A DNA stretch of 64,000 nucleotides from Thermodesulfobacteriota bacterium (lineage in GTDB: Bacteria; Desulfobacterota; DSM-4660; Desulfatiglandales; Desulfatiglandaceae). Both the position numbers and the translations under genes were made by a program. Shown here piece by piece: positions 1-8,719 of this stretch. Positions within the stretch are counted from its first letter, which is position 1. Each line of letters begins with the position of its first letter. A model generated the notes under the pieces. That model ran no database searches. It was not told where the DNA came from and saw only the letters and a list, made by a program, of their open reading frames with translations. The DNA lies in contig JANQDY010000074.1 of the NCBI GenBank assembly GCA_028278625.1, positions 1-64,000 of the forward strand. Direction: 5' to 3'.

Positions 1-140
1 ACGCTGTCCATCTTTTCGGCGATGGGCAGCATGTCTTCGGTTCTCATGCGGGTGGCCAACAATGATTGATGGCCGTCCCTGAAGGTATTGTCCTGAATCT
101 TGATCGGGTTCTTCGGTCCGTCTTCCAAAAAATCGTTCAT
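1..140 (-). CDS. Biotin-dependent carboxyltransferase subunit (pyruvate carboxylase B / oxaloacetate decarboxylase alpha type), N-terminal fragment
   Basis: Only the first 46 codons lie inside the window; the gene runs off the left edge. The translation begins MNDFLEDGPK and contains IKIQDNTFRDGHQSLLATRM, the opening strand and RDGHQS motif of the carboxyltransferase (TIM-barrel) domain found in pyruvate carboxylase subunit B, oxaloacetate decarboxylase alpha and transcarboxylase 5S. These enzymes move a carboxyl group between biotin and a 2-oxo acid or acyl-CoA. An AGGAG ribosome site sits 5 nt before the ATG at 140. It is the third gene of a minus-strand run behind the thiolase and DUF35 genes, about 100 nt downstream. 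Which substrate it uses cannot be told from this part. Confidence 0.85.
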   Translation of the reverse strand, partial: MNDFLEDGPKNPIKIQDNTFRDGHQSLLATRMRTEDMLPIAEKMDS

Positions 141-240
141 ATGAATCTCCTTGTGGCAATCGCAATTTTCTCAAAATATATGTGCCAAGAATGTTTCCCT
201 GCGCGCCCTATGACCCTGTGTTCATCGTTATGTCAATGGG

Positions 241-657
241 TCAGGCAGGTTCAAAGGCGAGGTAGGTCTTTTCGACCCCTTCTTTTTCTCTGTGAAGGAA
301 CTTCACGCACACGGGCATTCCCACCCGGATCTTTTCAGGTGCACGGGTGTCTACACCTTCAATGCGGGCATCGATCCTGACGCCTTCCTTCAATTCCACA
401 ACGCCGGAACAATAGGGGTTTTTTCTGTTGAAGCCCTCTTCAATCATGAAAGAGGGCCCTATGGAGATGCACGTAAAGGCGCTGAGCTTTCCGTTCCCTT
501 CCATCTCAACCCACTCCATCTCAGTGCCATGACATTTGATGCAAATGGGACGAGGAGGCAGGAAAAAGGCATCACACTTTTTGCATCTGGCACCCATGAG
601 CTTTTCTTCATTCAAAAACTGTCCGTAGGAAATATCATTAAAAGGCATTTGTTCCAT
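241..657 (-). CDS. DUF35 / OB-fold zinc-ribbon acyl-CoA-binding protein, thiolase partner
   Basis: A 138-residue protein with an N-terminal zinc ribbon (C25xxC28 ... C39xxC42) followed by an OB-fold, the DUF35 layout. In known systems DUF35 proteins form a complex with SCP2-type thiolases, as in archaeal acetoacetyl-CoA thiolase/HMG-CoA synthase and BbsA of benzoylsuccinyl-CoA thiolase, where they hold CoA. The start at 657 is chosen because GAAAGGAGATAGCCC precedes that ATG; the open frame extends further upstream into the thiolase gene but without such a site. It begins 4 nt after the thiolase stop, so the two are almost certainly co-translated. Function as thiolase partner is inferred from domain and position. 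Confidence 0.88.
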   Translation of the reverse strand: MEQMPFNDISYGQFLNEEKLMGARCKKCDAFFLPPRPICIKCHGTEMEWVEMEGNGKLSAFTCISIGPSFMIEEGFNRKNPYCSGVVELKEGVRIDARIEGVDTRAPEKIRVGMPVCVKFLHREKEGVEKTYLAFEPA

Positions 658-661
658 TGGG

Positions 662-1975
662 CTATCTCCTTTCAAGGATCGTAAATGTACATGTACCGCC
701 CGTGCCCCCCAGATTATGGGCCGCCCCGATTCTAAGGTCTTTATTCGGAATCTGGCGCCTGCCGGCATTGCCCCTCAATTGGGTCCAGACTTCAAAAAGC
801 TGGGAGATCCCCGTTGCACCCACCGGATGTCCTTTGCATTTCAGGCCTCCAGAGGTGTTGATCGGTTTTGGGCCGTCCAGTCGGGTTAGCCCTTGCTCCA
901 CGGCCTTGTACCCCTCACCCGGTCCAAAAAAACCCAGATCTTCCATATGAATGATTTCCGCTATGGAAAAACAATCGTGTACTTCAGAGAACTGAACATC
1001 TTCCGGCTTGAGATTGGACATGCCATAGGCCTCTTTTGCCGCATATCTCGTTGCTTCGAAGTATGTGAGATCATCACAGGCGTGCAAGCCCCTGCCGCTT
1101 CCCTGGCCCAGGCCAATGACATACAAGGGGTCATCCGTGAAATTTTTGGCAATTTCTTCCCCTGCCAGCAGCATGCAGCTGGCCCCATCGCTGATGGGGC
1201 AACAGTCATAGAGATGCATGGGCCAAGCCACGGGAGGATTCACACGGGAATCACTCAGAAAGGCCTTTTCATCCGTCCATTGGGGAAGGGGGATTCCCTT
1301 TTTCTCGGCACTCTTGATCTTGGCGTTCATCATATCCTGAATGGTAAGGGGAAACTGGGCCTTCGGGTTTAGAGGGGCGTTGTTGTGGCTTTTGATGGTC
1401 ACATTCATGAGATGTTCGCGTTTGGCCCCGTATTTGTGAAAATAGGCCGTGGCCAAGGCCCCGAAAACCCCCGGAAAAGTAAACCCCGCTTCCCCTTCAT
1501 AGGGAACAGTGGCCAGGGCCAACCCTTCGGCAACCTCTTCCGTGGTTCTTTTTGACATCTCTTCCACGCCCCCCACCAGGACCATGTCATAGAATCCCGA
1601 GGCAATGGCAAAGACCCCTTCCCTAAAGGCCAGGGCGCTCGAGGCGCATGCCCCTTCCGTTCTGGTGGCAGGTTTCGGCGTAACACCGATCAGGTCGGAT
1701 ATCAGCGGCCCCCAATGGGCCTGATGCATGAAGAAATCGTTTGAAAAATTCCCCAAATAGAGGGCGTCAATATCCGCGGGATCCAGCCCTTTGTCCACCG
1801 AGGCGAGCATTTCGCCATAGGCCTCGGCAAACAGATCTTTGGAGTCTCTGTTCCTGAACATGCCGAATTCTGACATGCCGGCGCCCACAACGGCGACACC
1901 TCTTCCCAATTTTCTCTGTTTTTGAATCTCCACTTTCGTCCTCCCAAGGTCCGGAACAAGGGGCTGTCCGGACAC
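662..1975 (-). CDS. Thiolase family protein (SCP2-type acetyl-CoA acetyltransferase)
   Basis: A 437-residue thiolase. The N-terminal half carries the nucleophile loop TRTEGACASSALAF (Cys110); the C-terminal half has CKGHPVGATG (catalytic His) and ends in a GGTCTFTIL strand with the second Cys, typical of SCP2-like thiolases that cleave or form beta-ketoacyl-CoA. It is followed at once by a DUF35 partner. The longest frame starts with GTG at 1975 (AAAGGA before it), but a GTG at 1933 has a stronger GGGAGG site at good spacing and gives a more usual N-terminus, so the real start may be 1933. Its promoter is the TTGACA/TATATA pair at 2034-2062. Likely last step of the pathway encoded upstream. 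Confidence 0.88.
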   Translation of the reverse strand: MSGQPLVPDLGRTKVEIQKQRKLGRGVAVVGAGMSEFGMFRNRDSKDLFAEAYGEMLASVDKGLDPADIDALYLGNFSNDFFMHQAHWGPLISDLIGVTPKPATRTEGACASSALAFREGVFAIASGFYDMVLVGGVEEMSKRTTEEVAEGLALATVPYEGEAGFTFPGVFGALATAYFHKYGAKREHLMNVTIKSHNNAPLNPKAQFPLTIQDMMNAKIKSAEKKGIPLPQWTDEKAFLSDSRVNPPVAWPMHLYDCCPISDGASCMLLAGEEIAKNFTDDPLYVIGLGQGSGRGLHACDDLTYFEATRYAAKEAYGMSNLKPEDVQFSEVHDCFSIAEIIHMEDLGFFGPGEGYKAVEQGLTRLDGPKPINTSGGLKCKGHPVGATGISQLFEVWTQLRGNAGRRQIPNKDLRIGAAHNLGGTGGTCTFTILERR

Positions 1976-2002
1976 CTTTTTCCTTTATGGATGATTGCAG
2001 TA

Positions 2003-2032
2003 CCGACCTATCGTTCTGTTCCCGACCGTCGG
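2003..2032 (-). promoter_or_regulatory. Putative operator of the thiolase unit
   Basis: Just downstream of the -10 box lie an 11-bp palindrome CCGACCGTCGG (2022-2032) and a copy of the element CCGACCTATCGTTC (2003-2016, plus-strand reading). The same element, CCGACCNATTGTTC, recurs at 11235 and 11267 in front of the other catabolic unit. A repressor or activator shared by both units is the simplest reading; which protein binds is not visible in the window. Confidence 0.5.
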
Positions 2033-2033
2033 C

Positions 2034-2062
2034 TATATAAGCTGGGGATTTTCTAATGTCAA
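2034..2062 (-). promoter_or_regulatory. Sigma70-type promoter of the thiolase-DUF35 unit
   Basis: Reading leftward, TTGACA (2057-2062) and TATATA (2034-2039) are separated by exactly 17 bp. The start point would fall near 2027, inside the CCGACCGTCGG palindrome, about 50 nt before the GTG at 1975. The box and its flank (TTGACATTAG) match the second promoter at 11298-11327. Confidence 0.65.
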
Positions 2063-2246
2063 GAAAAAAGCATAAAGGCACAACTTTGGCAAACCCCGGT
2101 TAGAACGGAGCGAATAGAGGTTCGGAAAATGGTCACATTCGTTGAAGAATCAGTTACTCCTGCCGCAATACTCGGCATCGGCATCAACGAGTCCTTGCGA
2201 CGGTCACATGGGTTGCTTAACCTCAACTCTGTTGTTGCGCGCCCCG

Positions 2247-3902
2247 TTAATGGAAGCTTTTGCGCAGTTCGCGCCGCATGATCTTCCCACTTTCGGTCTT
2301 TGGTAGTTCGGACACAAACGCGATTTCCCTCGGATAAATGTGGGCCGCGTAGGCGCCTTTAACCTGTTTCTGGATCTCCTGGGCCAATGCTGCTGATGGT
2401 TTGTAACCGGATTTTAGGACAATGAATGCCATGACAATCTCGGTCCTGAGCGGATCGGGTTTCCCCACCGCCGCCACCTCCGCTACTGACGGATGTTTCA
2501 TGACCGCCGCTTCCACTTCGGCGGGACCGATGCGGTAGCCGGAGCTGGAGATGATGTCGTCATTTCTTCCCCGATAGAAGAAATATCCCTCCTCATCAAC
2601 GACGGCCATGTCAGCGGTGTTGTACCACTTGTCCTTGACGAAGCACCCCTGCCATTTGGCGGGTTCATTCAGATATGAGCTGCCAAGGAAAAAATCGCTC
2701 TTTTCAACCATGATGATTCCGGTTTCCCCTTGAGGAACCTCGTTTCCGGTTTCGTCTGCCACGCAAACATTGAACCCGGGCATGGGGCGGCCCATGGATC
2801 CAGGTTTTGGACGCATGAAAGGGTAGTTGCCAAGCACCATGCCGACCTCTGTGAGTCCGTATTGGTCAGAGATACCTGTGCCGAACTTCTCCTGGAACCA
2901 AAGGCTGACCTTGGGGTCAAGATACTCCCCGGCGGAGGTGTAGCGCCAGGCTTTTACCCTTTCTTTGTGAGCATCCGCCAACTCGTCCCCGGCGGCCATG
3001 ATCATCCTGTAGAGAGTGGGCGCGGCCGCAAAGTTGGTCACTTCGTATTCCCCCATGATGCGGTACCAGCTTTCGGCATCCATTCGTCCGCCATAAATAA
3101 TCAATGAACCGCCGGAAATCAAGATGGAGGTCCCTACGGTGAACAGGGCGTAAATCCAACCGGGGTCGGCGAATCCCCAAAACATGTCATTTTTTTTGAG
3201 GTCGAGAGCATGCATGGAATAGGGGATCATATAGAGGGCTCCCTTCTGATTCACCATGGCGCCTTTCGGCTTCCCGGTGGTTCCCGAAGTATAGTGCACC
3301 AGCAACAGATCCTCAGGCTTCATCTTTTCCGCATGGAATTCTTCTGAAGCGGCTGAAAGCTCAGCCCAATAATCATAGTCTCCTTTCTGAAGCCCTTCAC
3401 CATTGGGCCCTGATACCACGACCATCTTCACCCCGGGCAATCCGCCGGGGATACGCTCTGCTTTGGGTCTGTTCTCGGCATCGGTGATCAGTACCTTGAC
3501 TTCGGAATTCTTGGCCCTGTACGCAAGAGCTTCGGGTCCGTAGGCCGTGAAAACAGGAATATCGACGGCGCCGGCTTTCCAGTTCCCCAGGGAGGTGATG
3601 TAATTCTCAATGGATCGCGGCAGCATTCTGGCCACGCTGTCCCCTTTTTGAACCCCCAGTTTTCGAAGCACATTGGCATGCCGGGAGGTCAGATGCTTCA
3701 TCTCCCGGAAGGTATATTTCTCCTCTCGTCCATCGGCCGAAATGCAAAAGATCGCCACCTTCTTGGGATCATCCGCATGCCGGTCAATGGCCTCATGGGT
3801 GATATTGAAATACCCGTTCTTGGGCCAATCCAGGTATTCATTCATGCATTTTTTCCAGGAGAATTCTCGATACACCTTTTCATAGTCAAACGGCGTCGTC
3901 AT
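2247..3902 (-). CDS. AMP-forming acyl-CoA synthetase (medium-chain / acetyl-CoA synthetase-like)
   Basis: A 551-residue member of the ANL superfamily that activates a carboxylic acid to its CoA thioester through an acyl-adenylate. The P-loop signature YTSGTTGKPKG is at residues 204-214, the hinge region GRNDDIISSSGYRIGP follows near 450, and the C-terminal catalytic lysine is Lys540 in ESGKIMRREL. Length matches the medium-chain and benzoate-CoA-ligase-like groups. AAAGGAGGTG lies 8-9 nt before the ATG. It closes the liv gene run, 37 nt downstream of livM, so it most likely activates whatever the ABC importer brings in. The actual acid is unknown. Confidence 0.92.
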   Translation of the reverse strand: MTTPFDYEKVYREFSWKKCMNEYLDWPKNGYFNITHEAIDRHADDPKKVAIFCISADGREEKYTFREMKHLTSRHANVLRKLGVQKGDSVARMLPRSIENYITSLGNWKAGAVDIPVFTAYGPEALAYRAKNSEVKVLITDAENRPKAERIPGGLPGVKMVVVSGPNGEGLQKGDYDYWAELSAASEEFHAEKMKPEDLLLVHYTSGTTGKPKGAMVNQKGALYMIPYSMHALDLKKNDMFWGFADPGWIYALFTVGTSILISGGSLIIYGGRMDAESWYRIMGEYEVTNFAAAPTLYRMIMAAGDELADAHKERVKAWRYTSAGEYLDPKVSLWFQEKFGTGISDQYGLTEVGMVLGNYPFMRPKPGSMGRPMPGFNVCVADETGNEVPQGETGIIMVEKSDFFLGSSYLNEPAKWQGCFVKDKWYNTADMAVVDEEGYFFYRGRNDDIISSSGYRIGPAEVEAAVMKHPSVAEVAAVGKPDPLRTEIVMAFIVLKSGYKPSAALAQEIQKQVKGAYAAHIYPREIAFVSELPKTESGKIMRRELRKSFH

Positions 3903-3939
3903 GATGATGGAACACCTCCTTTTTCAAAACCCTCAACTT

Positions 3940-4908
3940 TTATTGTGAAATCCGGTTCCGTCGAAATCTCCGTGAGCAGTAGGAAATAGACGTTTCGATC
4001 CCTTGCCATACGCCTCCTTGGAAAAACATTACGAAAATAACAAAGACCGCTCCCAATATGAGAAGCCATCGGTCCCAGATGGTCGAGAAAAAATCCTGCA
4101 TGACCGTGACCAAGGCGGCGCCAATTATTGGGCCGTACAAGGAGCCAAGCCCCCCCACAAGAGACATCATGACCACTTCACCCGACAGGCTCCAGTGGCA
4201 ATAACTCAGCGCCACATATTTAATTTGCATGCAGAAGAGAGCCCCGGCGATGCCTGAAAAAAAGCCGGAAACCACAAAAGCGACGATTTTATAATCGCGG
4301 GTCTTGTAGCCCACACTCTCCGCCCTGTGCTCATTTTCCCGCACAGCCAGAAACACACTTCCAAAAGGGGAGTCGGTTATTCTCCGGATAACCAGTATGG
4401 ACAGGACAACGATAACAAGGACAAAAAAATAAAATGCCATGGGCTCCTGGATTGAAAAGGAAAGGGGACCCAGCCCCAAATCCGGTCTGAAAACCCCTCT
4501 CAAGCCGTCATCACCGCCGGTCAGATCTCTTAGCTCAAAGATGGTAAAATAGATCACTTCGTTAAAAGCCAGCGTCAACATGGCAAAATAGATCCCCTGT
4601 CTTCGGATCGCAACCCAACCAATAATCAGGGCGATGAGCGCACTGATCATCGCGGCGGAGAACATCCCCAAGAATATGTTGATATCAAATCGGACCAGGA
4701 GGATACCCATGGTGTAGGCGCCGGAGGCAAAAAGCGACGCGTGGCAAAAAGAGAGGAGCCCCGCGTATCCCAACATCAAATTAAAGGCTACGGCCAAAAG
4801 TGCAAAAATCAGGATTTCAGTGGCCAGTTCCGTAAAGGGAAAAACAAACGGAAGGATTAAGAAGATAATGACAATGATGGTAAATCGATCCTTTAGAAAA
4901 TGTGCCAT
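3940..4908 (-). CDS. livM: Branched-chain-amino-acid-type ABC transporter permease LivM
   Basis: A 322-residue inner-membrane permease with about eight to ten hydrophobic segments, ending in the family motif region around SLVGGLGSLYGPIIGAAL. With LivH it forms the channel of a HAAT-type importer. The frame is open from a TTG at 4917, but the ATG at 4908 lies 11 nt after AAGGAG whereas the TTG is too close to it, so 4908 is preferred. It begins 15 nt after livH. In anaerobic degraders such importers often carry aromatic or short-chain acids rather than amino acids, which fits the neighbouring acyl-CoA synthetase; that is inference. Confidence 0.9.
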   Translation of the reverse strand: MAHFLKDRFTIIVIIFLILPFVFPFTELATEILIFALLAVAFNLMLGYAGLLSFCHASLFASGAYTMGILLVRFDINIFLGMFSAAMISALIALIIGWVAIRRQGIYFAMLTLAFNEVIYFTIFELRDLTGGDDGLRGVFRPDLGLGPLSFSIQEPMAFYFFVLVIVVLSILVIRRITDSPFGSVFLAVRENEHRAESVGYKTRDYKIVAFVVSGFFSGIAGALFCMQIKYVALSYCHWSLSGEVVMMSLVGGLGSLYGPIIGAALVTVMQDFFSTIWDRWLLILGAVFVIFVMFFQGGVWQGIETSISYCSRRFRRNRISQ

Positions 4909-4923
4909 GGCAAACAAGACTCC

Positions 4924-5820
4924 TTAGCGTTTTCCCAGCAATCCTTGGGGCCGAACGACCAGGATCAGGGCCATCAGTACGAACATAATCACATTTGATG
5001 CGGGGGGCCATATCAAGGAGGTTATCCCTTTTGTCAACCCAACCAGAACTCCGCCCAGGATGGCGCCGCCAAAACTCCCCATACCGCCGACCACCACAAC
5101 GACAAAACTCCCCAACAAGACCGAAGTACCCAAATCCGGCTGAAGACTCCCGATGACCGGTCCCGCCAGAACCCCAGTGAGGCCTGCCATGGCCGCGCCA
5201 AAAGAAAATATCATGGTAAAGACCCTCCGGATATTGATCCCAAGGAGGTTGGCCATCTCTTTGTCTTCCGTCCCCGCTCTGATGATGGATCCATATTTGG
5301 TTTTTTCCAGGAAGAGCCAGATGGCGACCATGACAAGCGGGGTCACGATAAGGATAAATAGACGGTATTTCGGGTAAAACATGAACCCGAGGTCTACAAC
5401 GCCACGCAAAACCTTGGGGGTCGGGAAACTCATGGGCATGGAACCCCATATGATAATGACCAGTTCCTGAATAATGAGGGCGAGACCGAAGGTGAGCAGA
5501 AGCTGATAGGTGACGTCTTGTCCGGACATCCGTCTCAACAAAAACAATTCAATGAGCATCCCGATCAAACCCACCACGATGGGTGCCAGAAAGAGCGCTA
5601 TCCAGAAACTTCCAGTGCTGACACCAAGAAACTTTGTCAGGGCAAGCGTGAAGCTAAAGGCTGAATACGCACCCACCATATACATGGCACCGTGGGCAAA
5701 ATTGACGACGTCCAGCATTCCGAAAATAATGGTCAACCCCACGGCCAGCAGCCCAAGGACAATACCCCATACCAAACCGTTGAAAAGTTGTCCCAGGATC
5801 AGGCTTGTGCTCAAATCCAT
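4924..5820 (-). CDS. livH: Branched-chain-amino-acid-type ABC transporter permease LivH
   Basis: A 298-residue permease with eight predicted membrane spans. The start region GMLDVVNFAHGAMYMVGAY is the classic LivH signature, and GGMGSFGGAILGGVLVG near the end is the shared cytoplasmic coupling loop. An AAGGAG site lies 6 nt before the ATG at 5820. A hairpin sits between it and the binding-protein gene upstream. Forms the transmembrane pore together with LivM. Confidence 0.93.
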   Translation of the reverse strand: MDLSTSLILGQLFNGLVWGIVLGLLAVGLTIIFGMLDVVNFAHGAMYMVGAYSAFSFTLALTKFLGVSTGSFWIALFLAPIVVGLIGMLIELFLLRRMSGQDVTYQLLLTFGLALIIQELVIIIWGSMPMSFPTPKVLRGVVDLGFMFYPKYRLFILIVTPLVMVAIWLFLEKTKYGSIIRAGTEDKEMANLLGINIRRVFTMIFSFGAAMAGLTGVLAGPVIGSLQPDLGTSVLLGSFVVVVVGGMGSFGGAILGGVLVGLTKGITSLIWPPASNVIMFVLMALILVVRPQGLLGKR

Positions 5821-5845
5821 CGACGTCTCCTTAATAATAAATGAA

Positions 5846-5872
5846 ACCTCCGGGGTCTCAGCTCCCGGAGGT
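5846..5872 (-). terminator. Intercistronic hairpin between livK and livH (partial terminator or mRNA stabiliser)
   Basis: A perfect 9-bp stem ACCTCCGGG/CCCGGAGGT with a 9-nt loop. In the direction of transcription it is followed by TTTCATTT. It lies just after the livK stop and 26 nt before livH. Such hairpins commonly lower expression of the permeases relative to the abundant binding protein. Confidence 0.55.
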
Positions 5873-5883
5873 CTTTGTTATGA

Positions 5884-7125
5884 CTATTTGTCGCAAGGCA
5901 GTTTCAATTTCCAAACAACTGGGTTCTGTTCATAGGTCCTGTAAACTTCACCTGAACCAATGATTGTCAAGAAATCGTCAGGGTACTTCATCTCACTGGT
6001 TTTTTTGGCCAGACCCAACAGGAACGGGTGAACCACCTGGTGATCAAAGGCACGGACGGTTTCCTTACCGGTAGGGCCGTCATATTTGTGCCCTTCCAGA
6101 GCACAGATGACCTTATTTACGTCCGTGCTACCGCACCGTTCCATGGCCCGAATGGTCTCCAGCGCGCCAACGAAGCATGCCGCCGCATAGTAGGACGGGA
6201 CCGTTCCGTATTTCTTCTTGAATTTCGTTACGAATTCCTTTGAAAATTCATTGTCCACGGTGTGCCACCAGTGGGACCCCACGTACATCCCCTGAAGCGC
6301 TTCCGCGCCGATACCTCTGAGCATGGTCAACCCGTCCGCCGGAATCAAAACCATGGCTCTCTCTTTGGCACCGAATTCGGCTGTGGCACGAGCGCATTTG
6401 ATCAAGGGGGACCCGTAGAGGTTTAGCATGATCACATCGGGCTTTGCCGACAACGCCTGGGTAATGGCGCTGGAGTAATCGCTCTCCTTAATGGGGGTCA
6501 AGACATTACCGATCATTTTGCCGCCCAGCCTTTCCACCACCGTCTTGGCCTGTTTATACATGTCATGGCCCCAGGCGTAATCCATGGTGATACTGAAGAA
6601 CGTCTTGGCATCGGGAAATTTTTTCATGAATCCCGCAACGGATGAATTGGCGATTGCGTAATTGGAGCTGTCCCATCGGAAGGTGTAGCGATTGACGTGA
6701 CCGGCGGAAGTGAGCTGAGATGCCCATCCCTGGGTCCAGAAAAGGGTTTTGGTATCGGCGGCCACTTCCTGCATGGCAAGTTGAACGGCCGAGGAACATC
6801 CGGACTGAACGAACACGGGGTGTTCCTGTTCCACCACCTCTCTGAACTTGCGGACACCCACGGCGGGCTTTAGCTGGGTATCTCTTTTGACGAATTTCGC
6901 TTTTTTGCCAAGGACTTTCCATCCCACTTGGTCCAGGGCGAGCTGAACGGCTTTTACGCCTTCATCTCCTGTTGCGGCATAGGGACCGGACAGGTCATCT
7001 ACGACGGCAAACACAATCTCATCAACGGCCGTTGCATTTGACAGACCGAAAGAAACAGTGAACAAAGCAAAGAAAAGGATGACAGATAAAACAAAAAGAC
7101 CGGATCGACACGTTTTTGGTTCCAT
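5884..7125 (-). CDS. livK: Periplasmic substrate-binding protein of the Liv-type importer
   Basis: A 413-residue type I periplasmic binding protein (Leu/Ile/Val-binding family). The N-terminus has a signal peptide: charged start, hydrophobic core FVLSVILFFALFTVSFG, likely cleavage after about residue 33. The mature part begins IVFAVVDDLSGPYAATGDEG, the usual ligand-binding first strand and loop. GGAGGGAG precedes the ATG at 7125. It lies between the ATPase genes and the permease genes, an order less common than livKHMGF. Substrate is not predictable from sequence by eye. Confidence 0.92.
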   Translation of the reverse strand: MEPKTCRSGLFVLSVILFFALFTVSFGLSNATAVDEIVFAVVDDLSGPYAATGDEGVKAVQLALDQVGWKVLGKKAKFVKRDTQLKPAVGVRKFREVVEQEHPVFVQSGCSSAVQLAMQEVAADTKTLFWTQGWASQLTSAGHVNRYTFRWDSSNYAIANSSVAGFMKKFPDAKTFFSITMDYAWGHDMYKQAKTVVERLGGKMIGNVLTPIKESDYSSAITQALSAKPDVIMLNLYGSPLIKCARATAEFGAKERAMVLIPADGLTMLRGIGAEALQGMYVGSHWWHTVDNEFSKEFVTKFKKKYGTVPSYYAAACFVGALETIRAMERCGSTDVNKVICALEGHKYDGPTGKETVRAFDHQVVHPFLLGLAKKTSEMKYPDDFLTIIGSGEVYRTYEQNPVVWKLKLPCDK

Positions 7126-7223
7126 TTTCTCCCTCCATACTGGTTGCTGAATCTGTTTTCATTTCCAGGCCATCTCCCATTCAATTCGACGTTATCTATC
7201 CACCCCCTTTCAAAAAGGACACG

Positions 7224-7919
7224 CTAGACGCTTAAGTATTTGTCCCGAATTTCTTGATTGGCGGCAAGCTCATCGTTGCTGCCGGTGTATATGATTTTGC
7301 CCTGATCGATCACGTAATGTCTGTGGGCGATTTTTAGCGTCATTTCGACGTTTTGTTCCACAAGGAGGATGGTGAGGCCCTCCTTGCTCACATTGGAGAT
7401 GGTCTCGGCGATCAATTTGATAATGATCGGTGCCAGTCCTTCACACGGCTCATCAAGAATCAGTAGGCTGGGATTTCCCATGAGGGCCCGTGCAATGGCC
7501 AGAATCTGCTGCTCCCCCCCTGATAGTTGCCAACCCCGGTTTTGTTTTCGTTTCTGAAGAATCGGGAAGAGGTCTTGAACGACCTCCAAATTCCAGCTGC
7601 CCTTTCTTTTGGTCTGGACAGCGAGGTTCAGGTTTTCATACACCGTCAATGATGAAAAAATCCTTCGGTCTTCCGGGACCATCCCGATGCCCAACCGGGC
7701 AATCTCAAAGGGGTTTAGGTGGGTGATTTCCCGATTTTCGAAGATGATCTTTCCGCTCCTGGGGGGGCGGAGCCCCATGATGGATCTGAGCGTGGTGCTT
7801 TTTCCGGCCCCGTTGCGGCCTAGTAGTGTCAATATCTCTTTTTCCTTCAATTCAAGGGAAACCCCTTGGATGACGTAGCTTTCCCCATAGTAGGTATGAA
7901 TATCCTTCACCTCTAACAT
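7224..7919 (-). CDS. livF: ABC transporter ATP-binding protein LivF
   Basis: A 231-residue ATPase: Walker A GRNGAGKST (34-42), signature LSGGEQQ, Walker B LLILDEPCEGLAP and the H-loop region follow in order. Length and the ending IRDKYLSV are typical of LivF. It starts 4 nt after the livG stop, so the pair is translationally coupled and supplies the two different ATPases of the importer. Confidence 0.94.
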   Translation of the reverse strand: MLEVKDIHTYYGESYVIQGVSLELKEKEILTLLGRNGAGKSTTLRSIMGLRPPRSGKIIFENREITHLNPFEIARLGIGMVPEDRRIFSSLTVYENLNLAVQTKRKGSWNLEVVQDLFPILQKRKQNRGWQLSGGEQQILAIARALMGNPSLLILDEPCEGLAPIIIKLIAETISNVSKEGLTILLVEQNVEMTLKIAHRHYVIDQGKIIYTGSNDELAANQEIRDKYLSV

Positions 7920-7923
7920 CCAC

Positions 7924-8661
7924 TTATCCCCCCAGATATGCGCGTTTGACTTCCGGGTCTGCCTGAACCTCGGCAGGGCTGCCGCGTGAAATGACCATCC
8001 CCTGATGCATTACGATCACCCTTTCCGAAATGCTCATCACCACGTTCATCTTATGTTCAATCAGTATGATGGTCAGTTCTCGAGCCAGTTCTTGAATGAA
8101 ATCGATCATCTTGACCGTTTCGTCGGGCGCCATCCCGCTGGTCGGTTCATCCATGAGAAGGAGAACCGGATCCGTGGCCAGGGCGATCCCCACCTCCAAA
8201 AGCCGTTTGTCTCCGTGGGAAAGGTACTGGACTTGCTGATCTGAAAAAGCGGCCAGCCCGATCTTTTCCACGACGCTCACGGCTTTCCGGTCGATCTTTT
8301 TGAATTTGCGCACATGGTTAAGGAGATCAAAGCGGGCCGGGCTTCGGGATTGAACGGCAAGACGTACATTTTCAAAAACACTCAAGGCAGGGAACAGATT
8401 GTTCAACTGAAATGACCGGCCAATGCCCAGATGTGAGATTTGGTACGGCTTAAGGCCGCTGATCACATGCCCTTGAAAGGTGACGACGCCTGACGAAGGC
8501 TCCAGATGGCCGGAGATAAGATTGAACAGTGTTGTCTTCCCCGCTCCGTTGGGGCCAATGATGGAGTATACCTTCCCCTCTTCCACCTCCAGATCGACCT
8601 GCGATACCGCCTGAAGCGACCCGAAATTCCTGGTCAATAGCTCTGTTTTCAATAACGCCAT
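7924..8661 (-). CDS. livG: ABC transporter ATP-binding protein LivG
   Basis: A 245-residue ATPase with Walker A GPNGAGKTT (36-44), the LivG-type signature LSHGDKRLLEVGIAL in place of LSGGQ, and Walker B LLLMDEPTSGMAP. The frame is open from a TTG at 8679, but the ATG at 8661 has AAGGGG at good spacing and gives the usual short N-terminus before the first beta strand. Partner of LivF. Confidence 0.93.
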   Translation of the reverse strand: MALLKTELLTRNFGSLQAVSQVDLEVEEGKVYSIIGPNGAGKTTLFNLISGHLEPSSGVVTFQGHVISGLKPYQISHLGIGRSFQLNNLFPALSVFENVRLAVQSRSPARFDLLNHVRKFKKIDRKAVSVVEKIGLAAFSDQQVQYLSHGDKRLLEVGIALATDPVLLLMDEPTSGMAPDETVKMIDFIQELARELTIILIEHKMNVVMSISERVIVMHQGMVISRGSPAEVQADPEVKRAYLGG

Positions 8662-8719
8662 AGTCAGCAACCCCTTCAAAACCGACGCGTTGTTTCAAAT
8701 CCTGTTTCGAGCAAAACGC

